Shown piece after piece: positions 7,449 through 16,930 of a stretch of DNA of 23,844 bases. Both the position numbers and the translations under genes were made by a program. Under the pieces are notes generated by a model that worked only from the letters and a program-made list of their open reading frames with translations, searched no databases and was not told the DNA's origin. Numbering within the stretch: position 1 is the stretch's first letter; each line of letters begins with the position of its first letter. This DNA comes from a virus. The DNA lies in IMG/VR virus record IMGVR_UViG_3300046000_005319, positions 1 to 23,844 of that record; one strand, given 5' to 3'.

Positions 7449-9773
7449 ATGGCAGACAATATAGATGATATTAACAAACAGATAGGTGATCTTAGAAAAC
7501 AACTAGGTCAAAATCCCTTATCCCTTTTCGATCAAAAAGATTTAGAAAAGGCAAAATTAGCTTTAAGTGGTTTAAGAAACGAACTTAGAGAGATGAATAG
7601 TGACTTAAACTATATAGCTCAAAGTTTTAAAGACAGTGTTGCTGAATTATCTAAACAAAATGCTCAATTAACTATAGCACGAAATTCTTTAAAGGGTATA
7701 TCTAATATTGCTCGTGATTTAGTAGATTATAGAAAAGGAGAAGTTGATTTATCTGAAAAACAATTAAAAAATCTTCAAAGGCAAGCTAAACTTAAATTTG
7801 AGGATCTACAATCTACCTTAAGAAGTGGTAAATTAACAGCAGCTCAAGCAGATGAGGTAAAAGATACTTTATCCCAACAAGAAACTTTTAATACTGTTTT
7901 AAACAGAACAATAGAACTTCAGGACCAAGTAAATAAGGAAATAGGGTTAATGGGGGTTGGGTTAGAAGGTGCTGGTAAATTCTTAGAAAAATTAGGATTT
8001 GTAGGTATATCTAAACCTATAACAGATGCTATTCAAGCTACTAAAAGAGCTAGATTTGAATATAAACTAAATCAAGATGCTATACAGGATATAGGGAAAG
8101 AAATGGCTGCCCTAAATAGAAGAAATTTATCTGATCTTCAAATAAGATATGGGTTTGGGGGAAAAGAACTTAAAAATCTATTAGCTCAAAAAGATGCTTT
8201 AATTGAACAAAATAAGGAATTAGATAAAAAAACATCTAAATACAGAAATATAGCAATAGCTTTAAAGGAACAATTTACTTTAGTAAATATGACCGATGCT
8301 ATTATAACTAAAGTTGTTCAAAGTTTCTTTAAACTGGATGAAGCTCAAACTAAATTTAAAAATTTAACAGGAGGTACTATTCCATTGTTAGATCAAATGA
8401 ATGGTAGATTAATATCTAGTGTTGACTACATTCAGACCGCAGCGTCTTTAACTGAACAAACTGGAATGAACGCCGCAGCTATATTCACTCCTGATACATT
8501 AGCATCAGCAGCTGAAATGGTTAAAGCTATGGGTATGACTCAAGATCAAGCTAATAGAGCAGCTATGATGTCCCAAGTTAATGGTCAATCTATTGACCAA
8601 ATGAATGCTTCTATTAAACAAGGAACTAAAGAACATAACGCTACAAATAGATCTGCTTTAGCTCAAGGAGTTATAATGAGAGAAGTATATAGTACTTCAA
8701 CTGCCCTTGCTGCGTCTTTAGGAAATAGTACTAAACGTATAACAGAAGCTGCTACTAGAGCTAAAGATTTAGGATTAAATCTAGCAGAAGTAGATGGAAT
8801 AGCAAATTCATTATTGAATGTTGAACAATCTATAGCATCAGAATTTGAATATGAAGTAATATCAGGTAAACAGATTAATTTAGAGGCCGCTAGATATTAT
8901 GCTTTAACCAATCAAACTGAAAAATTAACTAAAGAAATTGGTAAGAACCAAGCTATAGTAAATTCATTTGCCTCAGGAAATAGAATAGAACAAGAAGCCG
9001 CTGCTAAAGTATTAGGAGTATCTAGAGATAAGTTAGCTGAAATGTATATGGCGGATCAGAGAAGACTTGGTCTTACTGATGCTCAGATAGCTAAGAATAT
9101 GGATATGCAAGAAGGTGATATTAAAAGATTATCTCTTCAAGAAAGTATTAATACTTCTATTAATAAAATGACAGAACTATTAGCTGGTCCTTTAGAAATG
9201 ATGGCTCAATTAATAGATAATGCTTGGGTTTTATATGGAATAATGGGAGCTATTGGTACTATAGTATCTGTACAATTAGTAAAAGGATTTGTAGACTCTA
9301 TAAAATATGTAGGTCAGTTAATAGTCCCAGCTTTAAGACTATTAGGAATATATGTTGCTCAAGCTGCTGCTTGGGCTATAGCAAACCCTTTTAGTGCTCT
9401 TGCAGGTTTAGTAATAGCAGGAGGTGTAGGAGCTGTAGTTTACTCTCAAATGAAAGATGGAATAATTGACCCTCAAAAAGGGCCTGTAATGACTGGGGAG
9501 TTTGGGTCTGTTCAATTAGATCCTAATGATAAAGCTATGTATGGAGCTGATGGGAAGATAAAAGTTGGAACTAATTTAAATCCTAATTCTCCTCAATCTA
9601 ATCAAATAAAAACACAATCTGCTCAACAATCATCTCCAATAATTGATTATGAAAAATTAGGTGCTCATATAGCCCAAGCAGTATCTAAAGTACAAGTTCA
9701 AACTAATTTAGATGGAGTAGCTGTATCAAGGGGGTTACAAACCCCAATGGGAATAACTACACGTAAAATATAA
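7449..9773 (+). CDS. Tail tape measure protein
   Basis: Encodes 774 residues. The N-terminal ~270 residues are long charged helices with coiled-coil character. A central Ala/Gln-rich helical part follows, and two hydrophobic stretches lie at about residues 590-670 (YGIMGAIGTIVSVQLV and ANPFSALAGLVIAGGVGAVV). This layout is typical of tape measures, which fill the tail tube, set its length, and use hydrophobic segments when crossing the host membrane. Position after the tube and gp26-like chaperone supports it. The C-terminal ~90 residues are polar, ending in VAVSRGLQTPMGITTRKI. No hydrolase domain was seen. It is much larger than T4 gp29 (590), suggesting a longer tail if the usual length rule holds. 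Confidence 0.85.
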   Translation: MADNIDDINKQIGDLRKQLGQNPLSLFDQKDLEKAKLALSGLRNELREMNSDLNYIAQSFKDSVAELSKQNAQLTIARNSLKGISNIARDLVDYRKGEVDLSEKQLKNLQRQAKLKFEDLQSTLRSGKLTAAQADEVKDTLSQQETFNTVLNRTIELQDQVNKEIGLMGVGLEGAGKFLEKLGFVGISKPITDAIQATKRARFEYKLNQDAIQDIGKEMAALNRRNLSDLQIRYGFGGKELKNLLAQKDALIEQNKELDKKTSKYRNIAIALKEQFTLVNMTDAIITKVVQSFFKLDEAQTKFKNLTGGTIPLLDQMNGRLISSVDYIQTAASLTEQTGMNAAAIFTPDTLASAAEMVKAMGMTQDQANRAAMMSQVNGQSIDQMNASIKQGTKEHNATNRSALAQGVIMREVYSTSTALAASLGNSTKRITEAATRAKDLGLNLAEVDGIANSLLNVEQSIASEFEYEVISGKQINLEAARYYALTNQTEKLTKEIGKNQAIVNSFASGNRIEQEAAAKVLGVSRDKLAEMYMADQRRLGLTDAQIAKNMDMQEGDIKRLSLQESINTSINKMTELLAGPLEMMAQLIDNAWVLYGIMGAIGTIVSVQLVKGFVDSIKYVGQLIVPALRLLGIYVAQAAAWAIANPFSALAGLVIAGGVGAVVYSQMKDGIIDPQKGPVMTGEFGSVQLDPNDKAMYGADGKIKVGTNLNPNSPQSNQIKTQSAQQSSPIIDYEKLGAHIAQAVSKVQVQTNLDGVAVSRGLQTPMGITTRKI

Positions 9774-9781
9774 ACTTTTTA

Positions 9782-9789
9782 ATATTTAT
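9782..9789 (+). promoter_or_regulatory. Candidate phage promoter element ATATTTAT
   Basis: Exact ATATTTAT in the 40-base gap after the tape measure, 24 bases before the next ATG. There is no hairpin ahead of it, only a short T run. Confidence 0.35.
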
Positions 9790-9813
9790 TATAAACAATA
9801 AAAACATAACAAA

Positions 9814-10101
9814 ATGGGATTACTTAATTTATTAAATGCTGGAGTAAGCGATTATGGGTATAGTGGAGAGACCGTTCCTTCAACTATAAATAACAACCCT
9901 CCAGGATTCACACGTCATAATTTATTCTCTACTAATGGTACCCCTAACGTAAGTACTAATATTATAGTAGGTGGAGTAACTGGATTACAAGCACCTCCAG
10001 TAACTTATTTACCTTCAAATTTAGAAGAAAAAGATCCATTTAATACCGCTACTTACCGAAGCAATCCTGGACAAGGATACTTAGATAACTTACCTGGATA
10101 A
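9814..10101 (+). CDS. Small structural protein, hypothetical
   Basis: Encodes 95 residues, rich in Asn, Pro, Gly and Thr with no membrane segment: MGLLNLLNAGVSDYGYSG at the start, ending NPGQGYLDNLPG. It looks like an extended, loop-rich virion protein rather than an enzyme. It lies between the tape measure and a baseplate gene starting 6 bases after its stop, so it is probably a minor baseplate or tail-tip part. I do not recognise the family. Confidence 0.65.
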   Translation: MGLLNLLNAGVSDYGYSGETVPSTINNNPPGFTRHNLFSTNGTPNVSTNIIVGGVTGLQAPPVTYLPSNLEEKDPFNTATYRSNPGQGYLDNLPG

Positions 10102-10107
10102 AAACAA

Positions 10108-12036
10108 ATGGCTTTAATCTCTCTCCATACAAATCTTAAATCATTAAGGTTCGGGAATGATATTCAAGGAGGAGGCTCTAGTGGTCTTCCCTATATACAA
10201 CCTGGATTACCTGAGGATTCACCTGCGGGTGAATACCTTGCTGGTATCGCGAGAAACAGCGCAGATTGGCCATTAAGAGGTGGAACATACTCAACTATAG
10301 CATCTACTGAAGACTCTGTAAGAATATCACGTTTTTTAACTGATTTTCCTAAGGGTTCCATATTTACTGCTAAGCAAGTAGGATTACAAAAATCAAACCC
10401 AAGAATAGAAACAGGAGGTTTAACCTCTAGACTAAACACTCAAACCTATAATTTAAATGCTAATTTATTAGCGCAAGTATTTGAACAAGGTACAGGTATT
10501 CATATACCAAGAGCTGGGGCAAATGCTAATGAGCTAGGACCTGATAACCCTCAAGCAAAATATGAGTACATAGTATCTCATAAAGAGTCTAATGAAAATA
10601 GATTAGTTACTTTATTCAATTCTAAAATTCAATCTAATTCAACTGGGTTATCTTTAGATTCAAATATAGCTAAATTAGGAATATCACCTGATGATAATAT
10701 TCTATTTGATTATGAAATGGGGCCAGATTCATTATATGGGGATGGTAATACAACTATTTTTAGAACTACAAATACTACTACATCTTTTGAAAGATATATC
10801 TCAACAGGATTTATTAAAGCCGGGTATAATCCTATCTTTAAAACATTATCTTCAGATGCTCCTTATAATTCAAGTTATATAGCATCTCTATATAATAATA
10901 CTCAAACAGTAAATCTTATAAGAGATGAATTTAATTCTGAAGATAGTACAACTTACCAACAATACTCTCCAGATTATATCAGACCTGAATCTACCCCTAT
11001 AGGTACTTCCCCTATAAATTCCTTTAATAATACTATGGGGTATAGTGCTTTATTAGCTTCTAAAGGTAATGGTCTTGCAGTATTTGGAAAAACCCAAGAT
11101 TTTAGAGCTCAAACTAATGCTTCAGCTTTAGCTTCTACTGTTAGTTATACCACAGGGGGTCCTAACGGAGATGGATTTAAAATAGAATCTAGAATTGGGG
11201 TAGGAAATCCTGGAGCTAGACCTAGTGATAAAAGAGATAGTTTTTACGATGAGTATGAAGATGGGCAAGACAAAATTAATATGTCTCCAATATATAGAAG
11301 AAATATATCAGACCCAGTTGAACTAGATAGTCCTTCAGTTAGGGACTTAATTAAATTTTGTATAGAATCCATAGACAATAGTCACCCTGATGAAACTAGT
11401 AGAATGCACTTCAGAGCTTACATTACTAACTTTTCAGATAATATAGGAGCTGAATGGGATTCTAAAAGATATATGGGTAGAGGTGAAAATTTTTACACTT
11501 ATCAAGGATTTACAAGAGAAGTAGGATTTACTTTTATAGTAGCAGCTCAATCTGTTCAAGAAATGGAGAAAATTTACCAAAAAGTAAACTACTTAGCTTC
11601 TACTTTACTCCCCGATTATAATAGTCAGGGTTTTATGAGAGGTACCATCCATAAATTAACCATAGGAGAATATTTTTATAGAACTCCTGGTATTATTACT
11701 TCTATGAATATAAGGGTAGAGGATAATTATCCTTGGGAAATTAAAATGAGTCAACCTGAATTACGTAATACTTTTGGAACAGGAAGTAACACATTAGGAA
11801 ATTCTTTAGAAAAAGATGATAGAGGACAAATGGAAGTCCCACAAATATTGAAAATTCAAATGAACTTTAAACCTATAATGGATAAACTTCCACAAAAAGG
11901 TCTTAAAGAACCTATAATAGTTTCTGAAAAAGTAGCTAATGATTATCTATCTAGAAAAGACTTTGATTTTTCTTATAAATTTCCTAAACCATCTACTCCA
12001 CCTCCTCCAGCAATCCCAGAAGCTATTTCTTTATAA
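10108..12036 (+). CDS. Baseplate protein, tail-tube-initiator-like
   Basis: Encodes 642 residues. The start (TNLKSLRFGNDIQGGGSSGL, PYIQPGLP, then WPLRGGTYSTIASTEDSVRI) is a loop-rich region of a kind seen in large marine T4-like phages. The conserved core is at about 411-560: FRAYITNFSDNIGAEWD, YMGRGENFYTYQGFTREVGF, a helix QSVQEMEKIYQKVNYLASTL, then YFYRTPGIITSMNIRVEDNY-PWEI. This strand/helix/strand pattern, with a Y-x-G-x-x-R turn, resembles T4 gp48/gp54, which cap the baseplate and start tube growth. The C-terminus is Pro-rich. Position right after the tape measure fits. The general baseplate role is fairly safe; the exact gp48 or gp54 match is not. Confidence 0.6.
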   Translation: MALISLHTNLKSLRFGNDIQGGGSSGLPYIQPGLPEDSPAGEYLAGIARNSADWPLRGGTYSTIASTEDSVRISRFLTDFPKGSIFTAKQVGLQKSNPRIETGGLTSRLNTQTYNLNANLLAQVFEQGTGIHIPRAGANANELGPDNPQAKYEYIVSHKESNENRLVTLFNSKIQSNSTGLSLDSNIAKLGISPDDNILFDYEMGPDSLYGDGNTTIFRTTNTTTSFERYISTGFIKAGYNPIFKTLSSDAPYNSSYIASLYNNTQTVNLIRDEFNSEDSTTYQQYSPDYIRPESTPIGTSPINSFNNTMGYSALLASKGNGLAVFGKTQDFRAQTNASALASTVSYTTGGPNGDGFKIESRIGVGNPGARPSDKRDSFYDEYEDGQDKINMSPIYRRNISDPVELDSPSVRDLIKFCIESIDNSHPDETSRMHFRAYITNFSDNIGAEWDSKRYMGRGENFYTYQGFTREVGFTFIVAAQSVQEMEKIYQKVNYLASTLLPDYNSQGFMRGTIHKLTIGEYFYRTPGIITSMNIRVEDNYPWEIKMSQPELRNTFGTGSNTLGNSLEKDDRGQMEVPQILKIQMNFKPIMDKLPQKGLKEPIIVSEKVANDYLSRKDFDFSYKFPKPSTPPPPAIPEAISL

Positions 12037-12049
12037 TTAAATTGAATTT

Positions 12050-12072
12050 AGGCTCCATCAGGAGCCTTTTTT
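12050..12072 (+). terminator. Intrinsic terminator AGGCTCC/GGAGCCT
   Basis: A 7-bp stem with ATCA loop followed by six T, 14 bases after the stop of the baseplate gene. It shares its GGCTCC core with the terminator at 16931. Confidence 0.85.
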
Positions 12073-12079
12073 ATCTTAC

Positions 12080-12087
12080 ATATTTAT
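12080..12087 (+). promoter_or_regulatory. Candidate phage promoter element ATATTTAT
   Basis: Exact ATATTTAT (extended to ATATTTATATAAAA), eight bases after the terminator and 15 bases before the gp53-like ATG. Confidence 0.38.
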
Positions 12088-12102
12088 ATAAAAATGTAAA
12101 TT

Positions 12103-12423
12103 ATGCCAAGTAGATACCAAACTATATCCACAATGAAATCCGATACAGGTATTACTTCGACTTCGAATAAAACCATGTATAAACCAACATATTATCCTAA
12201 TATTGAGGCTCAAGTAGATGACGATTACATCTTAACAAGCACCACAGATAGATTAGATAATATAGCTTTTGATTTTTATGGGGACGCTACCTTATGGTGG
12301 GTTGTAGCTATGGTTAATAATCTCCCAGGAGATTCAATATATCCCCCACAAGGCTCATATTTAAGGATACCTAAAAACATATCCGATATTTTAATAAAAT
12401 ATAACCAATCAAACAATATATAA
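12103..12423 (+). CDS. gp53: Baseplate wedge protein, LysM-like (gp53-like)
   Basis: Encodes 106 residues. Residues ~47-95 read TTDRLDNIAFDFYGDATLWW then VVAMVNN and GSYLRIPKNI. This is the LysM-like pattern ('D.la..fYgd..lWW.ia..N......G..lriP') of T4 gp53 and related baseplate proteins. In T4, gp53 joins neighbouring wedges into the closed baseplate. T4 gp53 is longer (196 residues), so this is a short version, mainly the LysM core with a ~45-residue N-terminal arm. It opens a compact baseplate unit whose genes lie 2-6 bases apart. Confidence 0.78.
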   Translation: MPSRYQTISTMKSDTGITSTSNKTMYKPTYYPNIEAQVDDDYILTSTTDRLDNIAFDFYGDATLWWVVAMVNNLPGDSIYPPQGSYLRIPKNISDILIKYNQSNNI

Positions 12424-12429
12424 TAAGTT

Positions 12430-14586
12430 ATGGCTAATTTAGATTACACTAATATTGCTGGTTCTGCCTTTCAACCTTATGTAGCTACCCAAATAGAAAA
12501 ACGAAAAAAACTTGTTAATAGTAAAAATCGAAGTTCACAAGAATTACAATGGCTTACCAATAAAAGTGTTTGGATAAGAGTAAGTTCTGGAGCTAATGTT
12601 TTATATGGTAATAAAAGGTTTGGTGGATTAGAAGGTAATGCCTTATCTAAAAAATATATTCTACAAGCTGGTCTTATAGATCACACAGGAGGTCCTACTA
12701 GTTTTAGTTTACGTTCAGGGTTAAGTGATGATGGGGCTTATGGGATAGGAGGAAGTAGAAGTTTTGGTTTTAAACCAATGCCTGGTATAACTGGAATATC
12801 TATTAAAACTGGTGGTAAATTAGGTACTTTAAAAGAAACTACTATTGATTTTGTTTGCTACAATATGGAACAACTTAATATAATGGAAGCTCTTTATATG
12901 AAATTAGGATTTGGCCTTTTAGTAGAATGGGGTCATACTTTTTATATTGATAATGACACTGAAAAAATTGAAAATACTCCTTTACCAATAGGATTCTATG
13001 GTATCCATACTAAAGAAAAACTAATGGAAGAAATTACCGCTAATAGGATAAAACATAGTGGTAACTATGATGCTACTTGGGGCACAATAAAAAACTTTAC
13101 TTATTCATTAACTGACAATGGCTCATTTAAATGTCAAGTCCAATTAGTTGGAGCAGGAGATATTTTAGAATCATTAAAAATTAATTTATCAGGAGAATTT
13201 AAATCTAATGTTTCTTCAAGTTCTGAAATTACATCTTCAATATATCCTGTAGTAGCAGATCAAAATCAATCATTATTGAATTCTGCTTTATATAGTATTT
13301 ATTCTAAGGATGTAACAAGTGGGGAAAATATTAATTTTCAAATTGATACTACACCTGAATATTTAGCATCTATAGAACCCTTTCTTGGTAATTTAAATTA
13401 TTGGTTGGGAGAAAGTTTTTTTAATAATACTGAATTAGAACGTAAAGGGTATCATTATCGTTTAATAAATAAGCCTGGTATGAATGAAAATACTGGAGGT
13501 GATATAGATTCTGATGTTCCCCCAATTTTATATCCTTCTTTCTTTTTTGGAAGATTAGTCATGGGGTACGAAATTAATGGGGAAGCTTTAAATTCTAATG
13601 ATATATACTCTAAAGGTTTAGAACAGGTTTATATTACTTTAGGCCATTTACTTCTTTTAACCCTATCTAATGGAATGTTATTTCAAAGAAACGAAGGTGA
13701 AGATAAAACTAAACAACGCCCTTATATTTATATAGATGTGAATCCTGAAACTAATAGATGCTACACATTTCCTGGACACTGCTCTCTAGACCCTTCAATA
13801 TGTTTAATAGGATCAGAAAAGCTACCTTTTGGAATAACTTCACAAACTTTTGAAGATATAAAAACTAACTTTAATTGGTTTGATAATGATGGTACTGGAG
13901 GTAGATTTATGTACACTTTAGTAAACATAGATTGGGTAGCAAGTATACTAAAAAAATGGAGAACAGCTGATTCAAAAGGAAATGTTAACTTTGTAGATTT
14001 TATAAAAGATATCTTAGATGGGATTTCTAAAGCTACAGGGGGGTATAATGAATTTAGAATAGTACCTGATGATGATTCTAGGTGTGTAAGGATATTAGAT
14101 GATAGAAGAGTATCTAGTCCAACACAAACTGTACCTAATTATACTCAAATACCAATATTAGGTGTAAAAAGTTTAGCTTATAATTTTAATTATACCTCAA
14201 AAATTTCTCCAAATACTGCCGCTATGGTAGTTATAGCAGCTCAAGCACAACCTTATGGAGTGCAAGGAGCAGAAAATGCTTTGGCTTTTTCTCATTTAAA
14301 TAAAGGATTGTATAATAGATTAGATACTGTAGTAGTAGACTCTGCTACTGATAATAATGCCACTGCTAAAACTAATGATAGTTCTAATCAAAGATACATA
14401 GAATTAAGAGATTTTATAGAAAAGATATATGATGGAACTGGAGGAGTTAAAACTCAAGAAGAAATAGCAGCGTCTCAACCTTCAGCTCAAGCTGCATCTA
14501 CTAATGTTTCTCTACAAGCAGTAGGAGTTAGAGATGAAATTCGTAACTCAGATGGAACTGTAACCTTTACTGGACCTAGAATCTAA
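12430..14586 (+). CDS. Large baseplate / hub-like structural protein
   Basis: Encodes 718 residues, the largest gene of its unit. Recognisable stretches are FKPMPGITGISIKTGGKLGT, followed by LKETTIDFVCYNMEQLNIME and LYMKLGFGLLVEWGH, and a long domain at about 180-260 (NFTYSLTDNGSFKCQVQLVG). This 'PGItg...LkeatidF.c.n..QL...E.LymkpG...LvEWG' pattern is shared by large baseplate proteins of many marine T4-like phages. I read it as the hub or a large ring protein. The following gene seems to continue the same assembly, since both lie five bases apart and the second contains a DFSLEMDGLSGIIPHSAF motif that in some phages belongs to the same large protein. There is no enzymatic motif here. The precise T4 counterpart (gp27 is the best guess) is uncertain. 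Confidence 0.6.
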   Translation: MANLDYTNIAGSAFQPYVATQIEKRKKLVNSKNRSSQELQWLTNKSVWIRVSSGANVLYGNKRFGGLEGNALSKKYILQAGLIDHTGGPTSFSLRSGLSDDGAYGIGGSRSFGFKPMPGITGISIKTGGKLGTLKETTIDFVCYNMEQLNIMEALYMKLGFGLLVEWGHTFYIDNDTEKIENTPLPIGFYGIHTKEKLMEEITANRIKHSGNYDATWGTIKNFTYSLTDNGSFKCQVQLVGAGDILESLKINLSGEFKSNVSSSSEITSSIYPVVADQNQSLLNSALYSIYSKDVTSGENINFQIDTTPEYLASIEPFLGNLNYWLGESFFNNTELERKGYHYRLINKPGMNENTGGDIDSDVPPILYPSFFFGRLVMGYEINGEALNSNDIYSKGLEQVYITLGHLLLLTLSNGMLFQRNEGEDKTKQRPYIYIDVNPETNRCYTFPGHCSLDPSICLIGSEKLPFGITSQTFEDIKTNFNWFDNDGTGGRFMYTLVNIDWVASILKKWRTADSKGNVNFVDFIKDILDGISKATGGYNEFRIVPDDDSRCVRILDDRRVSSPTQTVPNYTQIPILGVKSLAYNFNYTSKISPNTAAMVVIAAQAQPYGVQGAENALAFSHLNKGLYNRLDTVVVDSATDNNATAKTNDSSNQRYIELRDFIEKIYDGTGGVKTQEEIAASQPSAQAASTNVSLQAVGVRDEIRNSDGTVTFTGPRI

Positions 14587-14591
14587 ATAAT

Positions 14592-15521
14592 ATGGCTTTA
14601 ATATTCAATACAGATAAATCAGACTCTTGTCTAAATACATACAGAGAAGTATTCTCTGACCCTCTTAAATCAGGAAACGATAATGCCTTCACTGGTGATG
14701 TCATATTACCTTTAGATTTCAGTTTAGAAATGGATGGGTTAAGTGGAATAATACCCCATTCTGCCTTTACAATACCTGAAGATTCATTACCTAACTCTTA
14801 TATAATACAAGATGGGTCAGATAAAGGGTTAACTAAAATTGCTTTTATTTTACATACAATAGACCAAAACTTTAATAATAATAAGTGGACAACTAAAATA
14901 ACAGGTCAAACTCTTAGTATTAGATTTGAACCTTTAACAGAAGCGGAGAAAAAAGCAATTAAAGATGCTCAAGATGCTCAAAATTCAATGACTAAATATC
15001 AAAATTATGGAGCTCCTAAAACAACATCATATCCTGAATTACCTTTTACTACTCCACCACCTCCAAGTAACATATTATCTTTTAAAGATGCTGTAAATTA
15101 TTTAAATAAAAAATATGGAAAATTATTAGGGAAAAGTATATTTGCTGTATTATTTGCAGAGGCTAGACATATTGGAGAGTCTTTTAAATCCGCAGGGGGA
15201 TATAATTATGCAGGGGTTCAAACAGATAGTGGTAGATGGGGGGCACCTGGAATTATAGGTCAATATAATAGAAAAGACAGTGGGGGTTCTAATAGAGCCT
15301 TTGCTATATTTGCTAGTAATGAATCCTTCTTAGATTTTATGGCTGATAGAATAAATAAAAAAGGAATAGTAGCTACAACATCTGATATTTGGACAACTAA
15401 TTATATAAACAAATGGTGGAGCCCTGCAGCTAAATTATCTTACATTAAAGGAACTCCAACATATTCCTCAAAAATAGCGATATATAATTCGGCATCTAAA
15501 AGATATGATAATTTAGTATAA
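14592..15521 (+). CDS. Baseplate hub protein with murein-hydrolase-like domain
   Basis: Encodes 309 residues in two parts. Residues 1-120 are structural: ILPLDFSLEMDGLSGIIPHS, then AFILHTIDQNFNNNKWTTKI-TGQTLSIRFEP. A Pro-rich linker (TTPPPPSN, about 154-161) leads to a helical domain: FAVLFAEARHIGESF, GGYNYAGVQTDSGRWGAPG, then RAFAIFASNESFLDFMADRI. The aEa...sf..ggyNYaGvqTDsGrWG pattern resembles glucosaminidase/lysozyme-like folds in phage tails; E190 is the best candidate catalytic acid and E196 a second. I infer a tail-associated enzyme that cuts peptidoglycan during DNA entry, in the role of T4 gp5. No lysis-type signal is present. The activity is assigned by pattern only. Confidence 0.65.
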   Translation: MALIFNTDKSDSCLNTYREVFSDPLKSGNDNAFTGDVILPLDFSLEMDGLSGIIPHSAFTIPEDSLPNSYIIQDGSDKGLTKIAFILHTIDQNFNNNKWTTKITGQTLSIRFEPLTEAEKKAIKDAQDAQNSMTKYQNYGAPKTTSYPELPFTTPPPPSNILSFKDAVNYLNKKYGKLLGKSIFAVLFAEARHIGESFKSAGGYNYAGVQTDSGRWGAPGIIGQYNRKDSGGSNRAFAIFASNESFLDFMADRINKKGIVATTSDIWTTNYINKWWSPAAKLSYIKGTPTYSSKIAIYNSASKRYDNLV

Positions 15522-15523
15522 AA

Positions 15524-16129
15524 ATGAAATACTTCCCTAAATCCCGAATTATTACAAACATAAAAGCTTTACCCGGTCAGTTCACTACACCTAATGGTAA
15601 AGATTATATTGGCCCTTATTATACCACTTTTGATGGTAAATCCTTTACAGGAATTAATCCTACTTCAGGTAGTTCTATCCCTTTAATTGAATCCCTTTTA
15701 ACTTTAGGGCAATCCAATGTTGTAGATAGTATTGGTACTTTTACTTATAAACAATTAAACCCTAGTTCAAATATTAGTTTAATAAATCCTACACCTTTTA
15801 CTCCTCGTCCAACAGATGAAGACTATAAAGTAGGGAAAATTACAAGGTATTTGGCAAGACAAAGAAGTGGAACTACCTTTAGAATAATGGAAATTGATAA
15901 AGCAACTTATGATGCTTTTCAAAATAATAATACTAAAGATAATTATTCATTATGGAAACCAATTTCAATATTTTGGCAAATCTCTGGCCCACTTCGTAAT
16001 GAAAAAGTAAACAATATAACAACACGAGCAGGAATAATAGATACAAACCAAAGAGTACTAAATAATGCTGAAAAGAATTTTATAGGTATAAAACAATACC
16101 TCAATAATTTAATTCAGTTTTCTAAATAG
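15524..16129 (+). CDS. Virion structural protein, baseplate unit
   Basis: Encodes 201 residues, beginning two bases after the previous stop. The N-terminus (MKYFPKSRIITNIKALPGQF, then GKDYIGPYYTTFDGKSFTGI) has the 'yfpKSqi..NlyT.g......Y.G.Yy...G..ftG' pattern common in structural proteins of T4-like phages from aquatic bacteria. The second half has YKVGKITRYLARQRSGTTFR, IMEIDKATYDAF and WKPISIFWQISGP. It is likely a small baseplate or fibre-attachment protein and is the last gene of the baseplate unit. Exact role unknown. Confidence 0.6.
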   Translation: MKYFPKSRIITNIKALPGQFTTPNGKDYIGPYYTTFDGKSFTGINPTSGSSIPLIESLLTLGQSNVVDSIGTFTYKQLNPSSNISLINPTPFTPRPTDEDYKVGKITRYLARQRSGTTFRIMEIDKATYDAFQNNNTKDNYSLWKPISIFWQISGPLRNEKVNNITTRAGIIDTNQRVLNNAEKNFIGIKQYLNNLIQFSK

Positions 16130-16134
16130 TTATA

Positions 16135-16142
16135 ATATTTAT
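16135..16142 (+). promoter_or_regulatory. Candidate phage promoter element ATATTTAT
   Basis: Exact ATATTTAT in the gap before the leader-bearing protein, 24 bases ahead of its ATG. No hairpin precedes it. Confidence 0.35.
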
Positions 16143-16166
16143 ATCAATAAAATAAAAAATATAAAA

Positions 16167-16910
16167 ATGAAAAACCCATATAGTCTAAAAAATATACTTC
16201 TAAGTGAAGGAGTAATTAAAAATAAAGCAACTAAAAAAGCTATCCAAGATATACTAAATGAAGATGTTCGTTTTAATTTCCAAAAAGGTGGAGGCGGAGG
16301 TAAAAGATTTATCCCTACTAATGGGATAGTACCAAGTAAATTATTTACAGCTTTACCTAACCATTTTAAAATGTTAGGAAACCAATTATTAATATCCCCA
16401 GAAGCTGTAATTGCTTTAACTTCAGTTGAAAGAGGTAGAGGTGGTGCTGTTAATTATAAAGAACTATATGGTAAACTTAGAGGGTATTTTGATATTAAAA
16501 AAGCAGATTCTAGTTCAGAATTTGGTCCTGCTCAAACATCATCTTTCTTATCTCAATTTAAACAAGGTTTAAAAGGTAGATTAGATTCTGTAGTATCAGG
16601 AGGTAAAGAATTTAAAGCATGGAATGGAGAAGGAAGCAAAAATGAAAAAGGAGATTTTACATTCCCTCTAGCTCAATTTAAAGCCGATTCATTACAAGAA
16701 AATGAAGAAGGTCTTAGATCACAACTACATTCCCTTGTTGGTAATGAAATGAGATTAGGAAAAAGAGCAAATATGACTGGAGCATCTCACCATATAGAAG
16801 AACATGAAAAAGCAGAAAAAGCAGTTGAAGATTTTCTTAGAAAAAATCCATCTATGGAGGAATATAGAGATGAAGTTGAAGATAATTTTACTAAATTGTT
16901 ATTTAAATAA
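16167..16910 (+). CDS. Unknown protein with capsid-targeting-like leader
   Basis: Encodes 247 residues. The N-terminus MKNPYSLKNILLSEG is a short amphipathic helix ending L-S-E at residues 12-14, like the T4 capsid-targeting leaders that gp21 protease cuts after (L/I)-x-E. After it come a Lys-rich stretch, a GGGGGKRF linker, a folded part with LFTALPNHFKMLGNQLLISP and VERGRGGAVNYKELYG, and a charged helical C-terminus with SHHIEEHEKAEKAVEDFLRK. There is no signal peptide or TM segment, and no enzyme motif I recognise. It lies alone in its own unit between baseplate and polymerase genes. I infer an internal capsid protein, possibly DNA-binding given the basic N-terminal third; this is uncertain. 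Confidence 0.6.
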   Translation: MKNPYSLKNILLSEGVIKNKATKKAIQDILNEDVRFNFQKGGGGGKRFIPTNGIVPSKLFTALPNHFKMLGNQLLISPEAVIALTSVERGRGGAVNYKELYGKLRGYFDIKKADSSSEFGPAQTSSFLSQFKQGLKGRLDSVVSGGKEFKAWNGEGSKNEKGDFTFPLAQFKADSLQENEEGLRSQLHSLVGNEMRLGKRANMTGASHHIEEHEKAEKAVEDFLRKNPSMEEYRDEVEDNFTKLLFK

Positions 16911-16930
16911 AATCTTAAAATAATAAATTT

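Noticed and set aside
10191-10439. Minus-strand open frame of 82 codons inside a baseplate gene
   Set aside because: Antisense to a well-supported gene; nothing in it resembles a protein family.
13724-13731. ATATTTAT copy inside the large baseplate gene
   Set aside because: Lies in Tyr/Ile codons far from any start; taken as chance and used as a caution for the promoter motif.
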